Source of the DNA: CAZMGB01 sp964565775
GTDB lineage: Bacteria > Chloroflexota > Dehalococcoidia > DSTF01 > JALHUB01
DNA length: 64,000 bases
Reading direction: 5' to 3'
Assembly (NCBI GenBank): GCA_964565775.1
Contig: CAZMGB010000018.1
Span: 1-64,000 of the forward strand
Positions 1 to 8,693 of the stretch are shown here, piece by piece. How positions within the stretch are numbered: position 1 is the stretch's first letter; every line of letters starts with the position of its first letter. A program made the position numbers and the translations under genes. The notes beneath the pieces were generated by a model. It ran no database searches. It was not told where the DNA came from and saw nothing but the letters and a program-made list of their open reading frames with translations.

Positions 1-775
<775 letters not shown>

Positions 776-785
776 ATTATCTCCA

Positions 786-801
786 TCCCGACGAATCGGG
801 A
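786..801 (-). other. Small hairpin in the 16S leader
   Basis: TCCCGA-TTCG-TCGGGA on the minus strand forms a 6-bp stem closed by a UUCG tetraloop, just 5' of the mature 16S end. UUCG loops are unusually stable in RNA. A role in rRNA processing or antitermination is inference. The wider leader (776-985) holds no gene. Confidence 0.5.
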
Positions 802-985
802 CGAAGACCGACGTTAAGGGACCCCAGTTCTTCCTTCCGCTATCCAGTTGTTAAGGTGCCACACGCGCACTCTGACCGACAGCAAAATCCTGCGCTGCCA
901 TACCCTTCCCTTGCCGGCAGCGCAGCGACGGCCCTCGGCCATGGTAACGTGCGAATGCACGCCGCCATCTCTCGGCGGCACGATG

Positions 986-1014
986 ATACTATCATCGGCC
1001 CGCTGCGATGTCAA
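986..1014 (-). promoter_or_regulatory. rRNA promoter
   Basis: Minus-strand -35 TTGACA (1009-1014) and -10 TAGTAT (986-991) are separated by exactly 17 bp. The site lies about 210 nt upstream of the 16S 5' end and just past the tilS stop, as expected for an rrn operon promoter. Confidence 0.85.
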
Positions 1015-1063
1015 GAGGAGCCGTCTAACCCCGAGCGAACCTGTCGTCGCGGTCTCGAAGCCC

Positions 1064-2548
1064 CTACTGAGACCAGCGCGCCCGGATTCTCAGCGTCTGC
1101 CGCGCATCATCACTGACCCTGGCCCACTCGGCAATACGATGCCCGACGACCCAGATGATGCCCCGCCGGGCGCACACGAGCGGCACGCCGTCGCGCTGCG
1201 ACCGCGGAACCTTGGCGTCGACGAAGAAGTCCTGCAACTTCTTCTCCCCGCCAAGGCCCAGGGGCTGGAAGCGGTCGCCGGCCCTGCGGCGCCGGATCCA
1301 GAGCTCGCCGCCCACGGCGTCGAGGTCGAGCAGCGCCTCTTCGGCGTCGCAGGCGACGGCGGCATCCGCCCGAGGGGCGACCTCAGTCTCGAAGGACCAC
1401 GGCCCCACGCGGGTGGTGCCGGGCACGCTCAGGGCCACAGGCTCTTCGGGCAGCGGGCGCGGCGGCTCGGCCACGGGCCGGACGGCAAGGGCCACGTCCT
1501 CGTAGTCTACGAAGAGCCGAAGACCGTGCGGGAGGTCGAGCCGGGCGCCCACGCTCTTGGCGGACGCCTCAGCCATGGCCCGGAGGTGCGCGGCGCCCAG
1601 ATCACGGACGTCACCGAGAAGCTGCCTCGCCACAAGGCGAAAGACGTGCAACCGCACAGCATCGGGGAGCTCCTGCAGCCGGCGGCGGGACAGCCGCACC
1701 TCTCCCTCGCGGCTGCTGCTCCCGGCGGCGAGGACGGCCATCGCCATCCCGTCGATGATCTCCTGGTCCGCGGCCGCCGCCCGCGCCAGCCGTTGCAGGG
1801 CCGCGTCGACTCGGGGATTGTAGCGGCGGAGCATCGGCAGGAGTTGGCGCCGGATGCGATTGCGCATGGGAGCCAGGGAGCGGTTCGTGGGGTCCTCAAG
1901 GGGCCGGATGCCCCTCTCTCGGCAGTATTCGCTCGCCTCGACCCGTCCTACCGCCAGCAGCGGCCGGATCAGGGCCGGCGCTTCACCGTGCACCCTCACG
2001 GGCCAGGGAGCGCGCGCCGCCATCCCGCCCAGGCCGGCGAGGCCGCTGCCCCTGAGAATGTGCATCAGCACCGTCTCCGACTGGTCGTCCGCGGTGTGGC
2101 CCACAGCGACCAGCGGGCAGCGCTCATCGCGGGCCGCTTCTGCGAGGAAGCGATAGCGGAGCTCCCGCGCCGCCTCCTCCAGCGAGAGTCGGCACGCCCG
2201 CGCGTGGGCGCGCACGTCGCCTGCCCCCATGACGACAGGCACGCGCAGGTTATCCGCGAGGGCGGCCGCGTACTTCCGCTCCCTCTCGCCCGCCGAGCGA
2301 CCGCGCAGCTGATGGTCGAAGTAGGCGGCCCTTACCTCGACGCCAAGGGGATCGGCCAGGCGGGCCAGGAGTAGGAGAAGAGCGGTGGAATCGGCGCCGC
2401 CGGAGAGGCCCACCAGCACGCGCTGACCGGCCTCGACGAGGCGCTGCTGGCGGACGAACCGCACGACACGCGCTTCCAGACGCCGGCTCGAACGGGAACC
2501 GACGCCATCTTCCCCTCGAGTAGTCGCTTCAGCCCGTTTCCGACTCAT
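1064..2548 (-). CDS. tilS: tRNA(Ile)-lysidine synthase
   Basis: TilS adds lysine to C34 of tRNA-Ile(CAU) in the cytoplasm, so that the tRNA reads AUA. The N-terminal PP-loop ATP-binding motif SGGADS is clear, followed by the ATP-pyrophosphatase fold, the family middle region with R-N-x-I-R-R, and a TilS C-terminal domain ending in a GDRFQPLG-type stretch. About 494 aa is normal for the family. I chose the ATG at 2548. An in-frame ATG at 2608 exists, but it would translate through a strong terminator-like hairpin (2562-2588). No good Shine-Dalgarno is visible for either start. The gene reads toward the rRNA promoter that begins 50 bp beyond its stop. Confidence 0.93.
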   Translation of the reverse strand: MSRKRAEATTRGEDGVGSRSSRRLEARVVRFVRQQRLVEAGQRVLVGLSGGADSTALLLLLARLADPLGVEVRAAYFDHQLRGRSAGERERKYAAALADNLRVPVVMGAGDVRAHARACRLSLEEAARELRYRFLAEAARDERCPLVAVGHTADDQSETVLMHILRGSGLAGLGGMAARAPWPVRVHGEAPALIRPLLAVGRVEASEYCRERGIRPLEDPTNRSLAPMRNRIRRQLLPMLRRYNPRVDAALQRLARAAAADQEIIDGMAMAVLAAGSSSREGEVRLSRRRLQELPDAVRLHVFRLVARQLLGDVRDLGAAHLRAMAEASAKSVGARLDLPHGLRLFVDYEDVALAVRPVAEPPRPLPEEPVALSVPGTTRVGPWSFETEVAPRADAAVACDAEEALLDLDAVGGELWIRRRRAGDRFQPLGLGGEKKLQDFFVDAKVPRSQRDGVPLVCARRGIIWVVGHRIAEWARVSDDARQTLRIRARWSQ

Positions 2549-2561
2549 GATCGATAATAAA

Positions 2562-2588
2562 GGCGGCCCCGTGTGTCCGGGGGCCGCC
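2562..2588 (-). terminator. Terminator or attenuator hairpin before tilS
   Basis: On the minus strand GGCGGCCCC and GGGGCCGCC form a perfect 9-bp stem with a 9-nt loop, followed at once by TTTATTAT. This looks like an intrinsic terminator. It ends only about 13 nt before the tilS ATG, and a perfect palindrome CTGCCCGGGCAG sits just upstream of it. It may end transcription from the upstream small gene or act as an attenuator for tilS. Confidence 0.65.
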
Positions 2589-2678
2589 CTGCCCGGGCAG
2601 CTAATCATATTCTAACGCTACGGGCGGCGGAAAAGGCGTGTCCCACGTGCGGTGAGGCGGTAGGGCCCCCGGGGCCGA

Positions 2679-2984
2679 CTAGTTGACTTGCACCGGCTTC
2701 TTCGCTATGGTGACCTCACTCAGTTTGATGTCAGCCTCATCCCAATGTACGATTTCGCCCATAGCGTCGATAATCTGATGGGTAGTGCAGATATGGTGGC
2801 CAGCCGAGCTGTGATGTTTGAGGTGACGACTTAGGCCTCCCGGCCAGCGTTTCGCCGGGCTAATGCTCTCACCGACAGGTTGGCAGTCGAGCTGCTTCCC
2901 ATGTATCTTGTCCCAGAGCCGGAAAACGTCGAATAGCGCCTCGATCTCACCAAGGTCGACAAGGGCCGTTGTACGCTTTACCAT
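2679..2984 (-). CDS. Small unknown protein
   Basis: About 101 aa from the ATG at 2984; an ATG at 3023 would add 13 residues. It begins MVKRTTALVDLGEIEALFDV, is followed by a basic His-rich middle (residues HLKHH and GHHICTTHQ), and ends in a strand-rich segment. I do not recognise a family with confidence. Length, lack of low-complexity sequence and position suggest a real gene. Its 5' end lies back-to-back with the next gene at 3009. No start has a convincing ribosome-binding site, so the start is uncertain. Confidence 0.5.
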   Translation of the reverse strand: MVKRTTALVDLGEIEALFDVFRLWDKIHGKQLDCQPVGESISPAKRWPGGLSRHLKHHSSAGHHICTTHQIIDAMGEIVHWDEADIKLSEVTIAKKPVQVN

Positions 2985-3008
2985 AAGACAGAAAGGGGGT
3001 GAGCCGCT

Positions 3009-3344
3009 GTGCTTCAGTCGCAAGCCGCTACCAATGAGCTGTTTCGTTTCCTGACTCAGCGCGCGGATCTACGGGAGTTTGCGGAGTGGCTTATTTCGGC
3101 CGTCGATGACGATTCGATGACGACGGCGGATATAGACGCGCTTGAGGGACTTCGCCTTGTATTGACCGAATACGGCGAGGATCTGCGTTCCCTCGACGAG
3201 CTCAAGGGCGCCGCTGCTGCTTTGGTGCTCGCCGGGAATGTCGCAACAGTCGCGTCATCATCCAACGAAGCACCTCAAGAATTGTCCATCGCCCCCCTGG
3301 TTCCCACCGGCGAATTCACCTTCACTGAGCTTTGCCCGACTTGA
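3009..3344 (+). CDS. Small acidic unknown protein
   Basis: A 111-aa protein starting at GTG 3009 behind a GGGGGT Shine-Dalgarno at about 2994. It looks helical and acidic in its first 80 residues (leucine-, aspartate- and glutamate-rich), then has an Ala/Ser-rich linker and a short tail. No family recognised. It is divergent from the gene at 2984 and its last 23 bases overlap the 3' end of the convergent gene at 3322. Codon use fits the neighbourhood. Function unknown. Confidence 0.5.
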   Translation: MLQSQAATNELFRFLTQRADLREFAEWLISAVDDDSMTTADIDALEGLRLVLTEYGEDLRSLDELKGAAAALVLAGNVATVASSSNEAPQELSIAPLVPTGEFTFTELCPT

Positions 3345-3765
3345 TCCGCTGGTAGAGCACCGCGAGCGGTATCCGCGTCATAAGCGCGTTGTCCAACAGG
3401 ACATCGAACCAGTAGAGGCCGTCCTGCTCAAAGGTCGGGCTAAGGCGGATGTGGAGGTTAGCGCCTTGGTTCGGTCCGCCGACGAAGTTGACGGTGCCAC
3501 TTCCTAGCTCCCGCTTCAGCCCATCTGGTCCCTCCATCACGATGGTGAACGTGCTTCTCCCGGTAGCGCCGCCTGGCTTCAGCATCACGAGCATCTGCAG
3601 CTCGTAGTTGAATGGCGGCAGCTCCTCCGGCGGCTCGGGACCGGCGGCGGTATGAGTCACCTGGTCGATGACACGAACAATACTCGTGACATTGTCCTTT
3701 TCTACTAACACTCGTTCGCAGAATAAGGCCGCCTGCACATAGGGGCCCTTTGGTGGTGCCTCCAT
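3322..3765 (-). CDS. DUF6941-like protein
   Basis: About 147 aa from the ATG at 3765, which has an AGGGGG Shine-Dalgarno 8 nt upstream. The fold looks mostly beta: VQAALFCERVLVEKDN near the start, then a series of strands ending in GLYWFDVLLDNALMTRIPL. This matches the pattern of small DUF6941-type proteins (cytosolic, function unknown); that assignment is from memory and moderate. It overlaps the opposite-strand gene at 3009-3344 tail to tail. An upstream ATG at 3822 is possible but has no ribosome-binding site. Confidence 0.6.
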   Translation of the reverse strand: MEAPPKGPYVQAALFCERVLVEKDNVTSIVRVIDQVTHTAAGPEPPEELPPFNYELQMLVMLKPGGATGRSTFTIVMEGPDGLKRELGSGTVNFVGGPNQGANLHIRLSPTFEQDGLYWFDVLLDNALMTRIPLAVLYQRIKSGKAQ

Positions 3766-3831
3766 AGCTGTTCCCCCTACAGCTGCCGCATCAAATCTAG
3801 CCCACCCTGGCTCGACAAACACACTGTAACG

Positions 3832-4200
3832 CTAGGGGCCGAAGAGCACCTCCCACCAGGGCTCGTCAACGGAGCTTGACTGCTGGTCGCTCGCGGCCGC
3901 ACCCGGCTCCTCCGGCGAGGAGACGATGACCAGCGTCTCGCCGGGCTTGACGAGCCCCAGCACGCGCCGGGCGATGCTTTCCACGTATTCGTCCGACTGA
4001 AGGTAGTCCCGCAGGACGAGCAACCGCTCGTAGCGCTGCTGGAGCTCAGCGACCTCTCTCTCAGCCTGCTGCTCGTCGCCGCCGAGTTGGAGTGACTTGA
4101 GGGCGCTGCCGCCCGCGGTGAAGGTGATGTAGGAAACCGCCAGGACGGCGAGGATGACGGCTATGCCGACGGGAGACGGCGGGAGAAAGTACTTCAACAC
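3832..4200 (-). CDS. FtsB/DivIC-like septum formation initiator
   Basis: 122 aa with one N-terminal transmembrane helix (about residues 11-30), then a coiled coil (about 40-75) and a short conserved ARRxLGLVKPGETL-type segment before an acidic tail. This is the bitopic layout of FtsB/DivIC, which link the early and late divisome. The match rests on architecture and the post-coil motif. Upstream 4201-4337 contains no gene. Confidence 0.8.
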   Translation of the reverse strand: MLKYFLPPSPVGIAVILAVLAVSYITFTAGGSALKSLQLGGDEQQAEREVAELQQRYERLLVLRDYLQSDEYVESIARRVLGLVKPGETLVIVSSPEEPGAAASDQQSSSVDEPWWEVLFGP

Positions 4201-4337
4201 TCCCCCGACAAACCCTCCTGCGTTACCCCGCCACGGCCTGGCCCCACTTTAGCACAGAGTCCACGCCTCCACAATGCCAGTCGTTGCCAATGGATGCGTC
4301 GCCGGCCCTACAAGTGTCGGGCCAGCGCCGGGGCCAC

Positions 4338-4988
4338 CTACGCCGGCGGCGACCAGTAGCCCGGATGCTCGAGCAGGCCCTCCGCTCTCAGATGGCAGGT
4401 GTCGTTGAGCTCTACGAGGACGGTGCGGCCCGGCTCCACGTCTAGAGCGGCTTTCGCACCGAGGTCGAGGCGAAATCGGCGGAACTCGGCGAGGGGCAGG
4501 GCCAGGGCACGGCAGGCGATGGCGCGAATAGTGAAGTTGTGGCTGACGGCCACTACCGTCTCCTCCGGGTGCCTCTCCCGCAGCGACTCCACGGCGGCCC
4601 AGGCGCGGTCCTGCACCTGCTGGAGGCTCTCGCCGCCGGGCATCGGTAGGGTAGCAGCTTCAGACGTGAACCAGCGGCGGATGAAGTCGCCGTGGTGGTC
4701 GCGCAGCTCCGTCGGCGTCAGGCCCTCCATCTCGCCGATATCCATCTCGATGAGGCGTTCGTCCGGCTGCACCTCCAGGTCGAAGAGCCCGGCGATGGCA
4801 CGGGCGGTATCGAGGGCGCGGACGAGGGGGCTGGAGTAGACGGCAGCGACGGACAGGCCCCTCAGGGAGCCGGCAAGGGCCGCGGCCTGGAGGCGGCCCT
4901 TCTCGTTGAGGGGAACGTCCTCCCGGCCCAGGGCCAGCCGCTCCCGGTTGCTCTCGGTTTCCCCGTGGCGGCCCAGGATAAGACGCAT
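4338..4988 (-). CDS. Histidine phosphatase (phosphoglycerate-mutase-like)
   Basis: 216 aa of the RHG superfamily. The catalytic RHGET motif is at residues 7-11, a second Arg lies in YSSPLVRALDTA, an acidic E follows in the MDIGEMEG segment, and the second catalytic His is in AVSHNFTIRA. Such enzymes act on phospho-sugars, on the cobalamin precursor alpha-ribazole phosphate, or as broad acid phosphatases. The substrate cannot be told from sequence, though nearby B12-dependent genes make a CobC-like role worth considering. The gene is separated by 33 bp from the DUF2344 gene upstream, so co-transcription is likely. Confidence 0.88.
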   Translation of the reverse strand: MRLILGRHGETESNRERLALGREDVPLNEKGRLQAAALAGSLRGLSVAAVYSSPLVRALDTARAIAGLFDLEVQPDERLIEMDIGEMEGLTPTELRDHHGDFIRRWFTSEAATLPMPGGESLQQVQDRAWAAVESLRERHPEETVVAVSHNFTIRAIACRALALPLAEFRRFRLDLGAKAALDVEPGRTVLVELNDTCHLRAEGLLEHPGYWSPPA

Positions 4989-5021
4989 GCCGAAGCTCCT
5001 CCCGAAGAATGCGTTGGGCCT

Positions 5022-5792
5022 CTAGATCGCGTACTTCCCGCGTCTGCGCCAGGCCCGGTGAGTTGGCGACGTGTCCGCCAGAATGAGCTTCGTACGGTGG
5101 ATGGCGACGGGCTCGCCCAGGCCGAGGGCCGCCGCCACCTGCTCGGGCCGGCCGCTGCCGCTGCTGTCGGTTCGTAGCCGCATTCCCAGCCGACAGCCCA
5201 TCGTTGCCGCCGGGCTCTCCTCGAACCAGATGTCCTCTACCAGGGCGCGGATATCGTACTTGCGCACTTCCTTCTCGCGCATGTGCTCCCAGGGCATGCT
5301 CGCCGCAGCGAGAAAGGCCTCCACCGCCGACCTCGCCTTCTTCGCGTCGACGCCGCCATCCAGATCGACCTGATACTCCGCCCAGCGCACCTCGGATTGC
5401 AGCGAAGGCAGCGCCATGCCTGCCTCCCGCACCTCCCGCACCGCCAACCCTTCCGGGAGCTGCTTGGCCACCCTGCTGGTGAAATCCTGCGGCCTCACCC
5501 GCGAGCTCAGGTAGACGTCCATGAGCTCTCCCGAGCTGGTCACGCCCACCGGCAGCGGCGCCGCCAGCGACAACCGCGGGCGAGGGTTGTACCCCTCCGA
5601 ATAGGCCAGCTCGATGCCGGCCCGGCGCAGGGCGCGCTCCCAGACGCGCATCAGGTCGAGATGGGTAATGTACTTGATATGCTCACCGCGACCAAAGACG
5701 ACGCGAAGCCGCTGAACCTTCACCGCCCTGCTCGATCGCTGGGCTGTGGGTTGCTGGTCAATGCTTTCAGCGTGGGAGTCGCCGGCTGCCAT
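5022..5792 (-). CDS. TIGR03936/DUF2344 radical-SAM-associated protein
   Basis: 256 aa. After a variable N-terminus, the core starts with RVVFGRGEHIKYITHLDLMR and contains the family stretch YSEGYNPRPRLSLAAPLPVG. In many bacteria this domain is fused to, or encoded next to, a radical SAM protein; here it stands alone. The function is unknown, and a role in RNA modification has been suggested from context in other genomes. It follows the CorC-like gene by 18 bp and precedes the phosphatase, so the three probably form one minus-strand operon driven from 7188-7216. Confidence 0.85.
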   Translation of the reverse strand: MAAGDSHAESIDQQPTAQRSSRAVKVQRLRVVFGRGEHIKYITHLDLMRVWERALRRAGIELAYSEGYNPRPRLSLAAPLPVGVTSSGELMDVYLSSRVRPQDFTSRVAKQLPEGLAVREVREAGMALPSLQSEVRWAEYQVDLDGGVDAKKARSAVEAFLAAASMPWEHMREKEVRKYDIRALVEDIWFEESPAATMGCRLGMRLRTDSSGSGRPEQVAAALGLGEPVAIHRTKLILADTSPTHRAWRRRGKYAI

Positions 5793-5810
5793 CAGGATTC
5801 CACCAGACCG

Positions 5811-7127
5811 CTAGATCCTGGTCACGAACACGCGCTCTATCTTGACGCCCCGCATCTCCGCCACCACAGCCCGAAAGCCCTCGCCGACCACCTGCTCGCC
5901 CTCCTTGGGAACGTGGCCCAGGCGACTCAGCAGGTAGCCCGCCACCGTCTCGTAGTCGCCTTCCGGGATCGCGATACCGAGGGCCTCATTGGCTTCCAGG
6001 ACGCTCATGCCCCCGTCGACCTGCGCCCTCTTCTCGTCGATGGCCACGAACTCACGCTGCGGCCTCCTCAGCTCGTCGCCCAGCTGCCCCACCATCTCTT
6101 CCAGAAGCTGCTCCACAGTAACGATGCCAGCCGTGCCTCCGTACTCGTCCACGATGATCGCCATCTGATGGCCCTCGGCCTGCATCTCCCAGAAGAGCGT
6201 GCCCACGGCCTTCGTCTCCGGCACGAAGAACCCCGGCCGCATGCAGCTCTCGATAGGGGTCTCCCTGTCCACGCGCCCTCTTGCCAGGCCCCGCAGCACG
6301 TCTTTTATGACGACCACGCCGATGACGTTGTCGATGCTGTCCTCGAATACGGGAAAGCGGGTGTGTGGCGCCCCCTCGAAGACTTCGTAGAAGTCGGCGA
6401 TGGTGGTGCCCTTCTCCAGCCACGTCACCTCCGTGCGCGGCACCATGATCTCGTGCGCGTGACGGTCCCGGAAATGGAAGACCCGCTCCAGGAGCTCGCC
6501 CGTCTCCTCCTCGAACGCCTTCTCCTCTGTCCCGATGTCGATAAGCATACGCAGCTCAGCCTCGGTGACCGTGGGAGACACGCCCCCGCTCGCGCCGAAG
6601 ACCGTCCGGGCCAGCACGCGCGGCGCAGCCGCCATCCCCGACACCAGAGGCCCCAGGGCCCGCATACACCAGTTCACCGGCGTCGCGACCGCCAGTGCGT
6701 AGCGCTCCGTCGCCCCCGCCGCCAGCGTCTTCGGCGTCACCTCGCCCACGAGGGCGATGATCAGCGTGGTGATCGCCGTCCCTATCAGCAATCCCAGGCC
6801 GCCCGCGACCTCGATGGCGATGATGCTGCCCATCGCCGAGGCCACCACCACGAAGAGGTTCTGAAAGACCACGATGAAGGCGAAGAAGCGGTCCTGGCTG
6901 GCGCGGAGCTTCTCCAGGGCCTGCGCCCGCTTGCTGCCTTCCTCCGCCAGGTGCCGGACGCGGATCCGGTTCGCCGCCACGACGGCGATCTCGATGCTGT
7001 TGACGAGAGCATAGCCGAGGACGCTGACCACCAGGATGACGACGGTCACGGGGATGTCGAGGCCGCTGATCGCCAGGGCGCCCTGCGCCAGCATCGCCGG
7101 GGAGAAGTACGGGAGATATTCGGGCAT
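5811..7127 (-). CDS. CorC/HlyC-type CNNM-domain membrane protein
   Basis: 438 aa with three or four N-terminal transmembrane segments of the CNNM/DUF21 domain (about 15-200), then a CBS pair (about 215-340) that starts HEIMVPRTEVTWL and contains the FPVFEDSIDNVIGVVVIKDVL stretch, and a C-terminal CorC_HlyC domain (about 350-435). The family is linked to magnesium or cobalt efflux; the hemolysin name is historical. The gene starts 61 nt after a near-consensus promoter and probably leads the operon with the DUF2344 protein and the phosphatase. Confidence 0.92.
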   Translation of the reverse strand: MPEYLPYFSPAMLAQGALAISGLDIPVTVVILVVSVLGYALVNSIEIAVVAANRIRVRHLAEEGSKRAQALEKLRASQDRFFAFIVVFQNLFVVVASAMGSIIAIEVAGGLGLLIGTAITTLIIALVGEVTPKTLAAGATERYALAVATPVNWCMRALGPLVSGMAAAPRVLARTVFGASGGVSPTVTEAELRMLIDIGTEEKAFEEETGELLERVFHFRDRHAHEIMVPRTEVTWLEKGTTIADFYEVFEGAPHTRFPVFEDSIDNVIGVVVIKDVLRGLARGRVDRETPIESCMRPGFFVPETKAVGTLFWEMQAEGHQMAIIVDEYGGTAGIVTVEQLLEEMVGQLGDELRRPQREFVAIDEKRAQVDGGMSVLEANEALGIAIPEGDYETVAGYLLSRLGHVPKEGEQVVGEGFRAVVAEMRGVKIERVFVTRI

Positions 7128-7187
7128 CGACGGCTCAACCGCCTGCGCCCGGCTCCGCCTTAGCGGAACGGGCCGGCCGCACGTGGA

Positions 7188-7216
7188 TCATAGCAACGAG
7201 CTTCCTGGGGTGTCAA
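7188..7216 (-). promoter_or_regulatory. Promoter for the CorC-like operon
   Basis: Minus-strand -35 TTGACA (7211-7216), a 17-bp spacer and -10 TATGAT (7188-7193). It sits between the meaB stop and the CorC-like start. Confidence 0.85.
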
Positions 7217-7251
7217 AATGCGCCTCGGACGCCGGCGAGCGGGTCTCTACA

Positions 7252-8193
7252 TCAACCCTGCGCCGAGTCGATGAGCTTTCGGGCGGCGGCCTGCGGGTCG
7301 AGGCTGCGGTCGGCCACGGCATCGACAAGCTCCTCCAGACGGCCATCCCGTTCCGCGGCCCGTAGCAGCTCGTCCAGGAGCTGCTGGCGCACCGCCGCCA
7401 GGAGCCGGTGGCGGGCCTGCACGCGGCGATAGCGGCCCAGCTCGCCTGACTCCTCCAGATAGCGGCGATGCTCGTCGATAGCGTCGGCCAGTTCGCGAAT
7501 GCCCTCGCCCCTTGTCGACACCGTCTTGAGCACGGGGGTCGCGCGGTCGCCGGACGGGCCGAGGGACGACAGGGCCAGAAGCTGTCCCGCCAGAGTGTCG
7601 GCGCCCGGCAGGTCGGCCTTGTTCACGACCAGCAGGTCCGCTATCTCAAGTATGCCCGCCTTCATGGTCTGCACGTCGTCGCCGGAAGCAGGCGTATTGA
7701 CGACGATGGTCGTCTGGGCCGCGGTGGCTATCTCCACCTCGTCCTGCCCCGCCCCGACAGTCTCGATGAACACCGCGTCCTTGCCGGCTGCGTCGAGGGC
7801 CGCCACCACCTCCGAGGTGGCAGCGGCCAGCCCGCCCAGCGAGCCGCGCGTTGCCATGCTGCGCAGGAAGACTCCCGGGTCCGACATCAGCTCCTGCATG
7901 CGGATGCGGTCGCCGAGGAGAGCACCGTGGGTGAAGGCGCTCGACGGGTCGACGGCGACGATGCCGACGGTGCGGCCACGCGAGCGGTACTCCCGGGCCA
8001 GCGCCCCGACCAGCGTGCTCTTGCCGGAGCCGCTGGGGCCGGTGATGCCGACGATGTGGGCGCGGCCCGTGTGGGGATAGAGGAGCCCGAGAGCACGGCG
8101 ACCCTCTGGGGTGCCGTTCTCGACAAGACTGATGACTCGGGCGAGAGCCCGGCGGTCGCCCTCCAGCAGGCGCTGCACCTCAGCCTCTACCAC
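7252..8193 (-). CDS. meaB: Methylmalonyl-CoA mutase-associated GTPase MeaB
   Basis: 313 aa G3E-family GTPase that loads and protects the adenosylcobalamin of methylmalonyl-CoA mutase. Walker A is GPSGSGKST, followed by VGIVAVDPSS and GDRIRM, the switch-II-like ETVGAGQDE, and the guanine-specificity motif NKAD. The C-terminal helical region matches the MeaB dimerisation arm. It starts at GTG, 9 bp after the B12-binding subunit, which fits its chaperone role. It is the last gene of the locus. Confidence 0.95.
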   Translation of the reverse strand: MVEAEVQRLLEGDRRALARVISLVENGTPEGRRALGLLYPHTGRAHIVGITGPSGSGKSTLVGALAREYRSRGRTVGIVAVDPSSAFTHGALLGDRIRMQELMSDPGVFLRSMATRGSLGGLAAATSEVVAALDAAGKDAVFIETVGAGQDEVEIATAAQTTIVVNTPASGDDVQTMKAGILEIADLLVVNKADLPGADTLAGQLLALSSLGPSGDRATPVLKTVSTRGEGIRELADAIDEHRRYLEESGELGRYRRVQARHRLLAAVRQQLLDELLRAAERDGRLEELVDAVADRSLDPQAAARKLIDSAQG

Positions 8194-8202
8194 GCGTGAC
8201 CC

Positions 8203-8616
8203 TCACGCCTGGCTGCCGACCGCCAGATTGCCACGGAGGAACTCTACGATGTCGTTGGTGTCAGTGCCGGGGCGATAGATGGCCTTGAACCCCATCGACT
8301 CAAGGGCGGGCAGGTCTTCGTCGGGGATGACGCCGCCCGCAAAGAGGAGGACATCGCTCAGGCCGCGCTCCTTGAGCTGCTCGACGACCCTCGGAAACAG
8401 CTCCATGTGCGCGCCCGACAGGATGCTCAGCCCCACGGCGTCGACGTCTTCCTGTAACGCCGCCTCGGCGATCATCTCCGGCGTCTGGCGGATGCCGGTG
8501 TAGATTACCTCCATGCCGGCGTCGCGGAGGGCGCGGGCCACCACCTTGGCGCCCCGGTCGTGCCCGTCGAGCCCCGGCTTCGCGATGAGGACACGGATCT
8601 TGCGCTCGGATATCAT
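8203..8616 (-). CDS. Methylmalonyl-CoA mutase small (B12-binding) subunit
   Basis: 137 aa consisting only of the cobalamin-binding domain. The base-off signature is complete: D-x-H-x-x-G as GLDGHDRGAKVV (His ligand about residue 20), then S-x-L in LSILSGAH and the GG of FAGGVIPDED. It pairs with the separate 549-aa catalytic subunit at 10869-12518 to form a split mutase, as in archaea and several deep bacterial lineages. Confidence 0.95.
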   Translation of the reverse strand: MISERKIRVLIAKPGLDGHDRGAKVVARALRDAGMEVIYTGIRQTPEMIAEAALQEDVDAVGLSILSGAHMELFPRVVEQLKERGLSDVLLFAGGVIPDEDLPALESMGFKAIYRPGTDTNDIVEFLRGNLAVGSQA

Positions 8617-8693
8617 GCGTTGCGCTCCTCCACGCTAAGATTATACACTCTGCCGCGAACCCCCCTGGGCCGGTTCGCGAATCGCCCCCTGCT

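Noticed and set aside
848..2374. 508-codon plus-strand frame
   Set aside because: Antisense shadow of tilS; no family-like motifs and Pro/Gly/Arg/His-rich as expected for a high-GC shadow.
5283..7163. 626-codon plus-strand frame
   Set aside because: Runs opposite the DUF2344 and CorC-like genes, which have clear domains; shadow.
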